Assembly: GCA_015655015.1 (NCBI GenBank)
Contig: JAATFV010000003.1
Location: 1-38,098, forward strand
DNA length: 38,098 bases
Source: Chitinophagales bacterium
GTDB taxonomy: Bacteria; Bacteroidota; Bacteroidia; Chitinophagales; Chitinophagaceae
Reading direction: 5' to 3'
Positions 7,230 to 15,490 of this stretch are shown in pieces; the first letter of the stretch is position 1, and each line of letters opens with the position of its first letter. Position numbers and translations under genes: made by a program. Below the pieces are notes generated by a model, which was given only the letters and a program-made list of their open reading frames with translations, had not been told where the DNA came from and made no database searches.

Positions 7230-8717
7230 ATGAGTCTATTTAGAAAGAAATCACTGGATGCCTTAATGTCACAGGCTGGAGATTCCGAAAAGGGCCTCAA
7301 AAGGACCCTGGGCGCCGGAAGCCTGATCGCCTTGGGTATCGGTGCTATTATTGGCGCCGGGTTGTTTGTAAGAACGGCCGCTGCAGCCGGTGAACATGCA
7401 GGCCCGGCGGTGACCATTTCCTTCATCGTCGCCGCGGTGGGTTGTGCTTTTGCCGGCCTTTGTTATGCCGAGTTCGCCTCCATGATCCCCATCGCGGGAA
7501 GCGCCTATACCTATGCCTATGCCACTATGGGAGAACTGGTCGCCTGGATCATCGGCTGGGCCCTGATCCTGGAATACGCTTTGGGAGCTGCCACCGTATC
7601 CATCGCCTGGAGTGAGTTCTTAAACAAGCTGGTGGGAGGCTCCATTCCCTTCGAATGGTCGCATTCGCCCTTTGAAAAGGCTTTGGACCCGGTAACCGGC
7701 GTGATGCATCAGGGTTATATTAACGCACCCGCGCTCCTTATCCTTTTGTTATTATCCCTGTTGTTGATAAAAGGCACCTCGGAATCAGCCAAAGTCAACG
7801 CCGTCATTGTATTCATTAAGGTAGCGATCGTCCTTGTCTTCATCGCCGTAGGCTGGCAGTTCATCAATCCGGCCAACCATCACCCTTACCTGATCCCTGA
7901 AAACGCTCCGGCTGCTCAGCTTCGTGATGGATCCTTCTATAGCTATACAGGCTTTTTCAGACATGGCTGGGGAGGCGTGCTGACAGGGGCTGCCATTGTA
8001 TTTTTTGCTTTTATTGGTTTTGATGCGGTATCCACGGCCGCACAGGAAGCTAAAAATCCCAGCAAGGATATGCCCATCGGCATTTTAGGTTCATTGGTCA
8101 TTTGCACGCTCCTGTACATTCTCTTCTCTTATGTCTTAACCGGCGTAGCCCCCTATACGGACTTCGTAAAAGCGGGAAAAGAAGCTTCCGTAGCCTATGC
8201 GATCGACACCTATATGCATGGTTATGGCTGGCTGTCCTCCCTGGTGACCATTGGTATCCTGGCAGGATTTTCCTCCGTGATCCTGGTAATGCTGCTGGGC
8301 CAGAGCCGTGTATTCTACACAATGGCCACCGATGGCCTGTTACCGAAGATCTTCTGCGACCTTCACCCCAAATTCCGCACCCCCTACAAATCGAATATGA
8401 TCCTTTTTGTATTCGTTGGCTTATTTGCCGCCTTTATACCGGGTAGTGTAGCCGGAGACCTGACCAGCATCGGCACCCTTTTCGCCTTCGTCCTGGTTTG
8501 TGTGGGCGTATGGATCCTGCGCAGGAACGATCCGGGCCGCCCCCGTCCCTTCAAGACCCCCCTGGTGCCCCTGGTGCCTATCCTGGGGATCGTTGTTTGT
8601 ACGGCCATGATCGTTTCCCTGGATTCCACCACTTTATTGACAGCTTTTGTCTGGATGCTCCTCGGCCTGATGGTCTATTTCGGCTATAGCAGGAACAATA
8701 GCAGGCTTAAAGGCTGA
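7230..8717 (+). CDS. APC superfamily cationic amino acid permease
   Basis: 495 residues and 12 or more hydrophobic segments. After a cytoplasmic start with LKRTLGAGSLIALGIGAIIG, the TM1 glycine-rich unwound motif GIGAIIGAGLFV marks amino acid binding in the APC (LeuT) fold. CYAEFASMIPIAGSAYTYAY (TM3) and GFDAVSTAAQEAKNPSKDMP (TM6 and following loop) are characteristic of the CAT subfamily (TC 2.A.3.3). Later segments include ILRRNDPGRPRPFKTPLVP before the last pair of helices. It probably imports cationic or other amino acids by proton coupling. Single-gene unit with a strong downstream terminator. The exact substrate is not readable. Confidence 0.92.
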   Translation: MSLFRKKSLDALMSQAGDSEKGLKRTLGAGSLIALGIGAIIGAGLFVRTAAAAGEHAGPAVTISFIVAAVGCAFAGLCYAEFASMIPIAGSAYTYAYATMGELVAWIIGWALILEYALGAATVSIAWSEFLNKLVGGSIPFEWSHSPFEKALDPVTGVMHQGYINAPALLILLLLSLLLIKGTSESAKVNAVIVFIKVAIVLVFIAVGWQFINPANHHPYLIPENAPAAQLRDGSFYSYTGFFRHGWGGVLTGAAIVFFAFIGFDAVSTAAQEAKNPSKDMPIGILGSLVICTLLYILFSYVLTGVAPYTDFVKAGKEASVAYAIDTYMHGYGWLSSLVTIGILAGFSSVILVMLLGQSRVFYTMATDGLLPKIFCDLHPKFRTPYKSNMILFVFVGLFAAFIPGSVAGDLTSIGTLFAFVLVCVGVWILRRNDPGRPRPFKTPLVPLVPILGIVVCTAMIVSLDSTTLLTAFVWMLLGLMVYFGYSRNNSRLKG

Positions 8718-8802
8718 TAACGGATACTGACGAGACTTATAACCTATCCCGTTGAATACCCCGGGAATATCACCTGAAGGATTCCAACGGCCAATAATAA
8801 CG

Positions 8803-8831
8803 AACCGTCTGCCCCCTGCAGACGGTTTTTT
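8803..8831 (+). terminator. Rho-independent terminator after the amino acid permease
   Basis: A 10-base perfect stem (8803-8812 / 8818-8827, aaccgtctgc and its complement), 5-base loop and a T-rich tail from 8826. Confidence 0.9.
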
Positions 8832-8833
8832 GT

Positions 8834-8864
8834 TTTGTTAACCGCGTCTCTTGAACTATTTTTG
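8834..8864 (+). promoter_or_regulatory. Bacteroidota promoter for yebC
   Basis: TTTG at 8834-8837, 19 bases, then TATTTTTG at 8857-8864: a full match to the -33/-7 consensus. The start site would be near 8870, giving a leader of about 60 bases. Confidence 0.8.
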
Positions 8865-8932
8865 CACCCCCGATGACTGTTTTTCGCGAACATAACACCG
8901 GGTTACTATTATTAACGAGATAAACGAATCAT

Positions 8933-9655
8933 ATGGGTCGGATTTTTGAAGTACGTAAGCACACCATGTTTGCCCGCTGGGACCGGATGGCCAAGCAATT
9001 CACCCGCATCGGGAAGGAAATCGCCATTGCCGTAAAAGTTGGGGGGCCGGATCCTGCCACCAATCCCGCCCTGCGGCGCTGTTTTCAGAACGCCAAGAGC
9101 GTCAACATGCCGAAAGACCGGGTGGAAGCGGCTATCAAAAGGGCGATGGGCAAAGACATGACCAATTATGAAGAGATCCTTTATGAAGGGTATGCCCCCC
9201 ATGGAGTGGCGCTGTTGGTAGAGACGGCCACCGATAACCATGTAAGGACCGTGGCGAATGTAAAGTCACACTTCAATAAAGGAGGTGGTACTTTAGGGAA
9301 CAGCGGCAGCGTAAGCTTCCAGTTCTCCAAATTAGGCGTATTCAAAGTTAAGCCGGAAGGCTTGAATCCGGACGACCTGGAACTGGAATTGATAGATTTC
9401 GGCCTGGAAGAGCTGGGTGAAGGAACGGGTGAGAACGGAGAGCCGATCCTGGTGATCAGGGCTGCTTTCAGCGATTTTGGCCACATGCAGAAAGCCCTGG
9501 AAGAAAAAGGCATCACCCCGATCAGCGCGGAGCTGGAATGGATACCGACCACAACGGTGGAACTGCCGGAAGAACAGGCGCAGGATGTCCTGAAACTGAT
9601 CGACAGACTGGAACAGGACGAGGACGTACAAAAAGTCTTTCACAACTTAAAATAA
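8933..9655 (+). CDS. yebC: YebC/PmpR (TACO1) family protein
   Basis: 240 residues, the usual family length. The N-terminus carries the [20 protein letters not shown] region and [20 protein letters not shown] (about 43-62), then [19 protein letters not shown] and the [20 protein letters not shown] glycine-rich loop, all typical. Family members were described first as transcription regulators and as the mitochondrial translation activator TACO1; later work ties bacterial YebC to helping ribosomes through proline-rich stretches. Compared with the common MSGHSKW start, this protein has a [10 protein letters not shown] start, a variant seen in Bacteroidota. It has its own promoter at 8834-8864 and stands alone, converging on the E1 gene. 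Confidence 0.95.
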   Translation: MGRIFEVRKHTMFARWDRMAKQFTRIGKEIAIAVKVGGPDPATNPALRRCFQNAKSVNMPKDRVEAAIKRAMGKDMTNYEEILYEGYAPHGVALLVETATDNHVRTVANVKSHFNKGGGTLGNSGSVSFQFSKLGVFKVKPEGLNPDDLELELIDFGLEELGEGTGENGEPILVIRAAFSDFGHMQKALEEKGITPISAELEWIPTTTVELPEEQAQDVLKLIDRLEQDEDVQKVFHNLK

Positions 9656-9673
9656 GCCATTTTCCATGGAGCG

Positions 9674-9700
9674 CCCCTTGCCCCCTAAAGAGGCAAGGGG
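9674..9700. terminator. GC-rich hairpin between convergent genes
   Basis: Perfect 9-base arms, ccccttgcc (9674-9682) and ggcaagggg (9692-9700), between the ends of yebC and the E1 gene. No T run, so it may work in both directions or belong to a dispersed GC-rich intergenic repeat. Confidence 0.5.
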
Positions 9701-9709
9701 CCGGGGAGG

Positions 9710-12103
9710 TCATTCCGCCATCATTTCCCGTACGACATCGATGATCTGCTCCGCATTCGGCTTGCTGAAATAATCCCCGTCGCTGGCATAAGCAGGACGA
9801 TGGGCCTGGGCGGTGATCGTCCTCGGAGAGGAATCCAGCCATTTATATCCCCCCTGCTCTTCCATTACCTTATTAAAGATATATCCCGCAGCGCCGCCAG
9901 GGACGTCTTCATCTACGATGACGATACGGCTCGTCTTCCTCAGGGAATCGAGGATCTTATGATGGATGTCGAAGGGCAATAAGGTCTGTACATCGACGAT
10001 CTCACAGCTGATGCCCTTGGTTTCCAGGACAAGCGCCGCTTCCTGTACGATCCGCAGCGTAGCTCCGTAAGAGACGATGGTGATATCTTCTCCCTCCCGG
10101 ATAATTTCGGGTATGCCCAGCGGAACGTAATAATCCAGCAGGTTGGACGGCAGCTGCTCTTTCAGGCGGTAGCCATTGAGACATTCGATCACGATGGCCG
10201 GATCTGCTCCCTGTAATAACGTGTTATACATACCGGCAGCCTGTACCATATTGCGGGGAACACAGACATGCAATCCCCGCAAAGAATGAATGATCATGCC
10301 CATGGGCGATCCGCTATGCCAGATACCCTCCAGGCGGTGTCCCCGGCTGCGGACGATCAGGGGAGCCGTTTGTTTGCCATTGGTCCTGTATTGCAGGGAG
10401 GCAAGGTCGTCGCTCAGCGGCTGCAAACCATATAAAAGATAATCGATATACTGAATTTCTGCGATCGGGCGTAATCCCCGGAATGCCATGCCAATCCCCT
10501 GCCCCATAATCGTCAGCTCCCGGATGCCGGTATCAAAGATCCGGTTGGCGCCATGTTTGGCCTGAAGCCCCGCAAACCCCTGGTTAACATCCCCGATCTT
10601 TCCCAGGTCTTCCCCAAAAGCCACTACTTTGGGGTTATGCGTAAAAAGGGCATCAAAATATTTATTCAGCACTTCATACCCATTGATCATCGGCGCATCT
10701 TCGGCATAAACGGGTTTTACTTCCGCCACCTGAAGAATATTCCTGGCCCCTTCATGATACAGATGGGTATTATAAAGAGCAGCATTTTCTTTTTTCAGAT
10801 CCTGGTAATACTCACGGGTGTCCTGAGCGATGGGATCATTCCCTGCCAGGCTCATGGCCTGGTGTAAGGCCCGGAGCACTTCTTTGCGGCCCGGCTCCCG
10901 GTTGCCGGCTAATTCCGCAGCAAGTTTTTGCAGATCCTCTGCCTGTTCCGGCAGGTGATGGCTCATTTCCCGGATACGGTCGACAGAACGGGTCACCTGG
11001 ATCCTGATAGGCGCCTGGTATTTTTCCCAGGCCAGGTTTCGGCTGTTCCGGATAAACTCCTTCGACTCCAGCTCTATGACATTCAGCTCTTCTTCACCGG
11101 CCAGGGAATTGTCGATGACCCATTCCTTCATTTTTTTGATACCGTCCCATTCCCTTTCCCATTCGAGCCGCTCGGGGGACTTGTACCGCTCATGACTACC
11201 CGACGTGGAATGCCCTTGCGGCTGCGTCACTTCCTCGACATGGAACAGTACGGGCGTATGCGTCAGGCGGATCGCCCGGATGCCGGCTTCAAAAGCCTCG
11301 CACATTCCTGCATAATCCCAGGCTTTTACCCGGTAGATCTCGATGCCGTTCGTACCTTCTTTTTTCTGAAAGCCTTTCAGGACTTCAGAGATCGAGCCCT
11401 TGGTCGTCTGGTATTTACGCGGTACCGAAATGCCGTAACCGTCATCCCAGACAAAAATGGCCAGGGGCACCTGCAATACGCCGGCGGCATTGACAGTCTC
11501 CCAAAAATGCCCTTCGCTGGTAGAAGCATCCCCGATGGTGCAGAAACAAACCTCATTTCCGTTATTCGATAATTCGGTAAAGGATTTTAATACATCCACT
11601 TCCCGGAAAGCCTTGGAGGCATAGGCCAATCCCAGGGCCTTGGGCATTTGGGCCGCAGTTGGCGCCAGCCCGGCCGTCAGATTTTTCCGGTTCACCAGGT
11701 CGAGGGTCTCTCCGTCCGTATCGATAAAGGGAGTGGCGAAATGCGAGTTCATCTGCCTGCCTGCGCTATGCGGGTCATGCTGGCCATCGGGATCCGCATA
11801 CAATTGGGCAAAGAACTCTTCTATAGTAGCAGCGCCCGTCGCAAAGGCGAAAGTCTGGTCCCGGTAATAGCCGGCGTAAAAATCGCCCGGCTTGAAAAAC
11901 TTGGCCATGGCTACCTGGGGCACCTCTTTTCCATCCCCGAATATGCCGAATTTGGCTTTTCCTGTCAATACTTCTTTCCTTCCGAGCAGGCTGGCTTCCC
12001 GGCTTTCACAGGCAGTCCGGTAATCCTTCAATACCTCCTCCCGGAACTTATCGAAGGATAGTTTTTCCTGGTCAATTACTTCGCTAGAAAAAAGGTTCTC
12101 CAT
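9710..12103 (-). CDS. 2-oxo acid dehydrogenase E1, fused alpha and beta subunits (branched-chain type)
   Basis: 797 residues: an E1 alpha domain (about 30-390) joined to an E1 beta domain (about 465-797). E1 uses thiamine diphosphate to decarboxylate a 2-oxo acid and passes the acyl group to lipoyl-E2. The alpha part has YYRDQ (79-83), the substrate/ThDP region, and the ThDP-Mg motif beginning GDASTSEG (191-198) and ending at WDDGYG (219-224). HSTSGSHERY is the regulated loop of branched-chain enzymes. The beta part shows VAFGEDLGKIGDVNQG and the C-terminal VDVQTLLPFD and DEDVPGGAAG stretches. The similarity pattern favours 2-oxoisovalerate over pyruvate as substrate (inference). No E2 or E3 gene is nearby. 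A -7 element ends four bases before the ATG. Confidence 0.93.
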   Translation of the reverse strand: MENLFSSEVIDQEKLSFDKFREEVLKDYRTACESREASLLGRKEVLTGKAKFGIFGDGKEVPQVAMAKFFKPGDFYAGYYRDQTFAFATGAATIEEFFAQLYADPDGQHDPHSAGRQMNSHFATPFIDTDGETLDLVNRKNLTAGLAPTAAQMPKALGLAYASKAFREVDVLKSFTELSNNGNEVCFCTIGDASTSEGHFWETVNAAGVLQVPLAIFVWDDGYGISVPRKYQTTKGSISEVLKGFQKKEGTNGIEIYRVKAWDYAGMCEAFEAGIRAIRLTHTPVLFHVEEVTQPQGHSTSGSHERYKSPERLEWEREWDGIKKMKEWVIDNSLAGEEELNVIELESKEFIRNSRNLAWEKYQAPIRIQVTRSVDRIREMSHHLPEQAEDLQKLAAELAGNREPGRKEVLRALHQAMSLAGNDPIAQDTREYYQDLKKENAALYNTHLYHEGARNILQVAEVKPVYAEDAPMINGYEVLNKYFDALFTHNPKVVAFGEDLGKIGDVNQGFAGLQAKHGANRIFDTGIRELTIMGQGIGMAFRGLRPIAEIQYIDYLLYGLQPLSDDLASLQYRTNGKQTAPLIVRSRGHRLEGIWHSGSPMGMIIHSLRGLHVCVPRNMVQAAGMYNTLLQGADPAIVIECLNGYRLKEQLPSNLLDYYVPLGIPEIIREGEDITIVSYGATLRIVQEAALVLETKGISCEIVDVQTLLPFDIHHKILDSLRKTSRIVIVDEDVPGGAAGYIFNKVMEEQGGYKWLDSSPRTITAQAHRPAYASDGDYFSKPNAEQIIDVVREMMAE

Positions 12104-12107
12104 ACGG

Positions 12108-12115
12108 CAAAATTA
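12108..12115 (-). promoter_or_regulatory. -7 element ending four bases before the E1 start codon
   Basis: On the minus strand, TAATTTTG (exact TAnnTTTG) is followed by four bases and the ATG at 12103-12101. Transcription would begin at or next to the start codon, so the mRNA is probably leaderless. No convincing -33 TTTG is present. Confidence 0.5.
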
Positions 12116-12236
12116 ACATTATCTCCCTAACGCACGGTGGCCATCCCATTGATTGTTAAAAAATAAAATACCCGGATAATTTATTGGCAAAACTGACGTT
12201 AAGTACGTAATTTTATCATACTTACAAGGCCAAACT

Positions 12237-12695
12237 ATGAAAAAAACAGCAATTATTGTCAGTCTTTTTACCACCATTATTTCAGCCCGGGCACAGACGG
12301 TCAATAATAATGGAGTAGCCCTTCCCAGGCCGGCAAGTGTGCTGGTCCTCAAGGAGAGCAGCCACAATTTTGGTAAAATACCCCAGGGAAGGCCCGCCGT
12401 GTATTTTTTCGAGATCGAGAACATCAGCGCCTCCCCTCTCACGCTCGATAATGTACAGGCCTCCTGTGGCTGCACCACTCCCGAATGGAGCAGAGATCCT
12501 ATCGGAGCCGGGGCAACGGCCAGGATAAAAGTTGGCTATAATGCCTATGCAGAAGGCCCTTTTACCAAGACAGTGACAATAATTTATAATACCAATCAGA
12601 CAAAGACATTGACCATTTCCGGCGAAGTATACAAAACACCACTTACTTCTGTCCCGGAAAATCCATCCATACAATTATTAAAACAAGTAAACTGA
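12237..12695 (+). CDS. Secreted DUF1573 protein
   Basis: 152 residues: a signal peptide (MKKTAIIVSLFTTIISARAQ) followed by one DUF1573 domain, an immunoglobulin-like beta sandwich common in secreted Bacteroidota proteins. Family marks are SSHNFGKIPQGRPAVYFFEI (about 41-60) and ASCGCTTPEWSRDPIGAGA (about 79-97), with the near-invariant SCGCT motif. The function of the domain is unknown; it resembles the ASH/MSP-like fold. The next gene encodes a related protein 5 bases downstream, so the two form an operon with a single terminator. A near-consensus -7 element, TAATTTTA at 12208-12215, precedes it. Confidence 0.9.
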   Translation: MKKTAIIVSLFTTIISARAQTVNNNGVALPRPASVLVLKESSHNFGKIPQGRPAVYFFEIENISASPLTLDNVQASCGCTTPEWSRDPIGAGATARIKVGYNAYAEGPFTKTVTIIYNTNQTKTLTISGEVYKTPLTSVPENPSIQLLKQVN

Positions 12696-12700
12696 TAATC

Positions 12701-13138
12701 ATGAAGAAACTATTCTTATTAGCGGGTACATTCATGCTGACAGCAACGCTGTTTGCTCAAACCACACAGAAAAAAGCAGAGGACGTTGTAAAATTCAAAG
12801 AGATGACCCATGACTTCGGAAAGATCAAGCAGGGCGCTCCGGTAACCTATGACTTCGCATTTACGAATACCAGCGATGCTCCTGTTATCATTGAATCAGC
12901 CACTCCTTCCTGTGGATGCACCACCCCTGTTAAACCCGAAGGCGCCATTCCAAAAGGGAAAGACAACAAGATCACCGCCGGTTTCAATGCCGCTGCTGTC
13001 GGACCTTTCAATAAGAGCATCACGGTGAAAGTTGCAGGCATCGATCTGCCCCTTCAATTGAAGATCACCGGTGAAGTATTAACCGTAGACGCTTACACCA
13101 AGTACGAAGCTTCAAAACCGGCTAAATCAGGAAAATAA
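12701..13138 (+). CDS. Secreted DUF1573 protein (second copy)
   Basis: 145 residues with a signal peptide (MKKLFLLAGTFMLTATLFAQ) and one DUF1573 domain: EMTHDFGKIKQGAPVTYDFA followed by SATPSCGCTTPVKPEGAIPK, a conserved hydrophobic strand set, and a Lys-rich tail. It starts 5 bases after the stop of the preceding DUF1573 gene, and both share the HDFGKI/HNFGKI and SCGCTTP motifs. They are therefore probably tandem paralogues that diverged after duplication. Likely periplasmic or surface located. The role is unknown. A strong rho-independent terminator follows. Confidence 0.92.
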   Translation: MKKLFLLAGTFMLTATLFAQTTQKKAEDVVKFKEMTHDFGKIKQGAPVTYDFAFTNTSDAPVIIESATPSCGCTTPVKPEGAIPKGKDNKITAGFNAAAVGPFNKSITVKVAGIDLPLQLKITGEVLTVDAYTKYEASKPAKSGK

Positions 13139-13173
13139 GGTCTATCCATCCCCAAAGGATATAATGTAACCGG

Positions 13174-13204
13174 ATCCCCTTGGCAATAGCTAAGGGGATT
13201 TTTA
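13174..13204 (+). terminator. Rho-independent terminator after the DUF1573 pair
   Basis: An 11-base stem with one G.T wobble (13174-13184 / 13189-13199), a 4-base loop and a T run from 13199. Confidence 0.9.
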
Positions 13205-13272
13205 ATTAAAGAATTAGAGGGTTAGTTGTTCTCAATTAAACAGAACGTTAGCCGATCCCAATCAGCGCACTG

Positions 13273-13306
13273 GCTAGTGATGGTAAGTCGCTAATGATGG
13301 TAAGTA
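13273..13306. repeat. 17-bp tandem duplication upstream of the aminotransferase
   Basis: gctagtgatggtaagtc (13273-13289) and gctaatgatggtaagta (13290-13306) differ at two positions. The pair ends 28 bases before the -7 promoter element. Confidence 0.75.
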
Positions 13307-13333
13307 TTTTTTCTTACTGAGAGACCCGCTTTG

Positions 13334-13341
13334 TACTTTTG
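13334..13341 (+). promoter_or_regulatory. -7 element ending four bases before the aminotransferase start codon
   Basis: TACTTTTG matches TAnnTTTG exactly and is followed by four bases and ATG at 13346. The transcript is likely leaderless or nearly so. The same spacing is seen at the E1 gene. Confidence 0.6.
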
Positions 13342-13345
13342 CCGG

Positions 13346-14554
13346 ATGTTAACTATCAGCCATCGCGGACAACAAATGCCGGCATCGCCGATCCGGAAGC
13401 TCGTGCCATATGCCGAGGCCGCTAAGAAAAAAGGTGTTAAAGTATATCATCTCAACATTGGCCAGCCCGATATCGAAACGCCCAAAATGGCGCTCGATGC
13501 CGTGCGCAATTTTGACTTCAAGGTACTGGAGTACAGCCACAGCGCCGGCAATGAAAGCTACCGGCGAAAACTATCGGACTATTACAAAAAAGCCGGTATC
13601 GATGTGGATTTTCAGCAGATCCTCGTTACGACCGGGGGATCGGAAGCCATCTTGTTTGCATTCATGACCTGCCTGGACGCCGGTGATGAAGTCATCATTC
13701 CCGAGCCTTTTTATGCCAATTACAATGGTTTCGCCGTTGCCGCGGATGTAGTCGTCAAGCCCCTCACCTCCTATATCGGGACCGGTTATGCCCTTCCCCC
13801 GATAGCCGAATTTGAGAAGCTGATCACTCCCCGCACCAGGGGCATCATGATCTGCAACCCGAATAACCCAACGGGCTATTTATACAGCGCGGAAGAAATG
13901 GAGACCCTCCGGCAGCTCATTCTCAAACATGATCTGTATCTTTTTTCGGACGAAGCTTACCGGGACTTTTGTTACAGCGGCGTGCACATTTCTGCCATGA
14001 ACCTGAAAGGAGTAGAAGACCGTGTCATATTAGTCGATACGATCTCCAAACGTTACAGCGCCTGCGGAGGCCGTATCGGCGCCCTGGTAACCCGTAACCA
14101 GGCAGTGCTGGACACGGTCCTGAAGTTTGCCCAGGCAAGACTAAGCCCCCCTTCCTTTGCCCAGATCCTGGGGGAAGCCGCGACAGCGCTGCCCGCGGAT
14201 TATTTTGACGCTACCAGGGCGGAATACCTGAAAAGAAGGGATGTGCTGGTAAGCCGGCTCAATGCAATACCAGGCGTATTCTGTCCCAATCCGGGCGGTG
14301 CCTTTTATGCAATGGCCAGCCTCCCTGTCGATGATACGGATGTTTTTTGCCAATGGATATTAGAAAGTTTTTCATATGAGAACCAAACAGTCATGCTTGC
14401 CCCCGCCGGCGGATTCTATGGGACAAAGGGGCTAGGCAAAAAAGAAATCCGCTTAGCATATGTCCTCAATACTTCCGCTCTACACAAAGCGATGGACTGC
14501 CTGGAAAAAGCGCTGGAAGTTTACCCGGGGAGGACAAATATTAACATTAAATAA
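13346..14554 (+). CDS. Class I/II pyridoxal phosphate aminotransferase
   Basis: 402 residues from the ATG at 13346. Fold type I features: the N-terminal MPASPIRKLVPYAEAAKKKG region, NIGQPD (substrate carboxylate loop), TTGGSEAI (cofactor phosphate), CNPNNPTG (the Asn that contacts the ring), SDEAYRDF (Asp to the ring nitrogen), the Schiff-base lysine at residue 235 in DTISKRYSACGGRIG, and the C-terminal Arg in KKEIRLAYVLN. It transfers amino groups between an amino acid and a 2-oxo acid; an aspartate, aromatic or branched substrate cannot be told apart. The start is chosen because the -7 element at 13334-13341 excludes an upstream TTG at 13331. Single-gene unit. Confidence 0.93.
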   Translation: MLTISHRGQQMPASPIRKLVPYAEAAKKKGVKVYHLNIGQPDIETPKMALDAVRNFDFKVLEYSHSAGNESYRRKLSDYYKKAGIDVDFQQILVTTGGSEAILFAFMTCLDAGDEVIIPEPFYANYNGFAVAADVVVKPLTSYIGTGYALPPIAEFEKLITPRTRGIMICNPNNPTGYLYSAEEMETLRQLILKHDLYLFSDEAYRDFCYSGVHISAMNLKGVEDRVILVDTISKRYSACGGRIGALVTRNQAVLDTVLKFAQARLSPPSFAQILGEAATALPADYFDATRAEYLKRRDVLVSRLNAIPGVFCPNPGGAFYAMASLPVDDTDVFCQWILESFSYENQTVMLAPAGGFYGTKGLGKKEIRLAYVLNTSALHKAMDCLEKALEVYPGRTNINIK

Positions 14555-14856
14555 AATACATATACATTCGGAAAAAGTTAAAAATCGCCCGAAACAGGCC
14601 GAAAACACCCAAATAAGGGCAAATAAACATATTAAAAACAATTACATGTTTTAATTAACAAGGTTTTTTTATAATTTTTTGTAAATGTTAATAAAATAAT
14701 TTTTTAGTAACCAAAATCCTTCCGATATTGCATACAGATTAGAGCGAACAAGTAGTTAGAGAGAATTTGAAGAGCAGAAAAAAGGGTTTAGCAGGTTGAA
14801 TATTTTTTTTAACTATTTGATTACATTAAGTTCTTTTAGTTACTTGTTTTGAGCAC
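14555..14856. other. AT-rich spacer without a gene
   Basis: About 300 bases, strongly AT-rich with many A and T runs. A purine-rich stretch lies around 14743-14795. No open reading frame with family character, no tRNA and no clear terminator for the aminotransferase gene was seen. Confidence 0.6.
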
Positions 14857-14864
14857 TATATTTG
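14857..14864 (+). promoter_or_regulatory. -7 promoter element of the candidate small RNA
   Basis: TATATTTG, an exact match to TAnnTTTG. No protein start follows within the transcript ended by the terminator at 14973-15004. A canonical -33 TTTG at the right spacing is not evident. Confidence 0.55.
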
Positions 14865-14867
14865 CAC

Positions 14868-15004
14868 CGTCTTTATACGCTGCACGGATGGACTGAGTTA
14901 AAGGAAGGATTGGCAGTGCAAAGACACTAAATCGATTTTTAAGAATTTTCATATGGCAAGCAATCGTTAGACGGCCTTCTGTTTCCACAGAGGGCCTTTT
15001 TTTT
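14868..15004 (+). ncRNA. Candidate structured small RNA or orphan attenuator
   Basis: A transcription unit of about 135 bases bounded by a -7 element (14857-14864) and a strong intrinsic terminator, with no gene behind it. The 5' end can pair internally, GTCTT 14869-14873 with AAGAC 14921-14925 and TGCAC 14881-14885 with GTGCA 14916-14920. Alternatively CCGTCT (14867-14872) can pair with AGACGG (14969-14974), which overlaps the foot of the terminator. Mutually exclusive pairings of this kind are typical of riboswitches and attenuators, but also occur by chance. It also contains a five-codon frame, MASNR, at 14953-14970. No known RNA family was recognised. Confidence 0.5.
14973..15004 (+). terminator. 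Strong rho-independent terminator of the candidate small RNA
   Basis: A 9-base stem with one wobble (14973-14981 / 14988-14996), a 6-base loop and eight T residues at 14997-15004. Confidence 0.9.
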
Positions 15005-15387
15005 GCCCTTATTTTTCCGATCCTTCTTTTCATTTCTGCTCATTTCAACTCCCCGTCCAACTTTGCGATCCACTCTCTTTATAGATCCTTGTAGATCCTT
15101 ATAGACCCTTCCCTTTTACCTCATTATCTATCCTTTCCCTTTTCAGGCCCTTATCCCATCGATTCCATATCTTTTCTCTTATTGCCCTCTTAATCCTGTT
15201 CTCTTCCTATCTGTCCTCGTCCTGAGGCCACCGACCCCCACCCTCATTACTTTTTCAATCAGCCTTCCGCATTCCCGTTCCCGGCCATTCCCTCTTTCCC
15301 GCCAATATCCCAATCCGTGATCTTTTAATAAATTACCACCTTTCGTTTTTAAACCACTTTTTCCCGTGTTTTTTCATCGGATTTCTC
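15005..15387. other. Polypyrimidine tract without genes
   Basis: About 380 bases strongly biased to C and T on the plus strand; between 15121 and 15300 there are only 40 purines in 180 bases by hand count. It lies between the small RNA terminator and the tRNA promoter. There is a short decamer-type repeat (tagatcctt) around 15083-15108. No reading frame of interest on either strand. Confidence 0.65.
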
Positions 15388-15395
15388 TATTTTTG
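15388..15395 (+). promoter_or_regulatory. -7 promoter element of the tRNA gene
   Basis: TATTTTTG, an exact TAnnTTTG match, about 95 bases before the tRNA, preceded by a run of T at the position expected for the -33 element. It implies a 5' leader of about 90 bases. Confidence 0.55.
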
Positions 15396-15490
15396 CAGCC
15401 CGTTTGGAAGCTGCACTCTTATAAAGTTCAGTAACCAGCGGAAAAAACCTTCAGGCAATCGCATCTGCCTTTAGGTAAAACAAAATAACC

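Noticed and set aside
10928..11572. A 214-codon open frame opposite the E1 gene
   Set aside because: Antisense to conserved catalytic regions of E1 and without family character; a shadow frame from codon bias.
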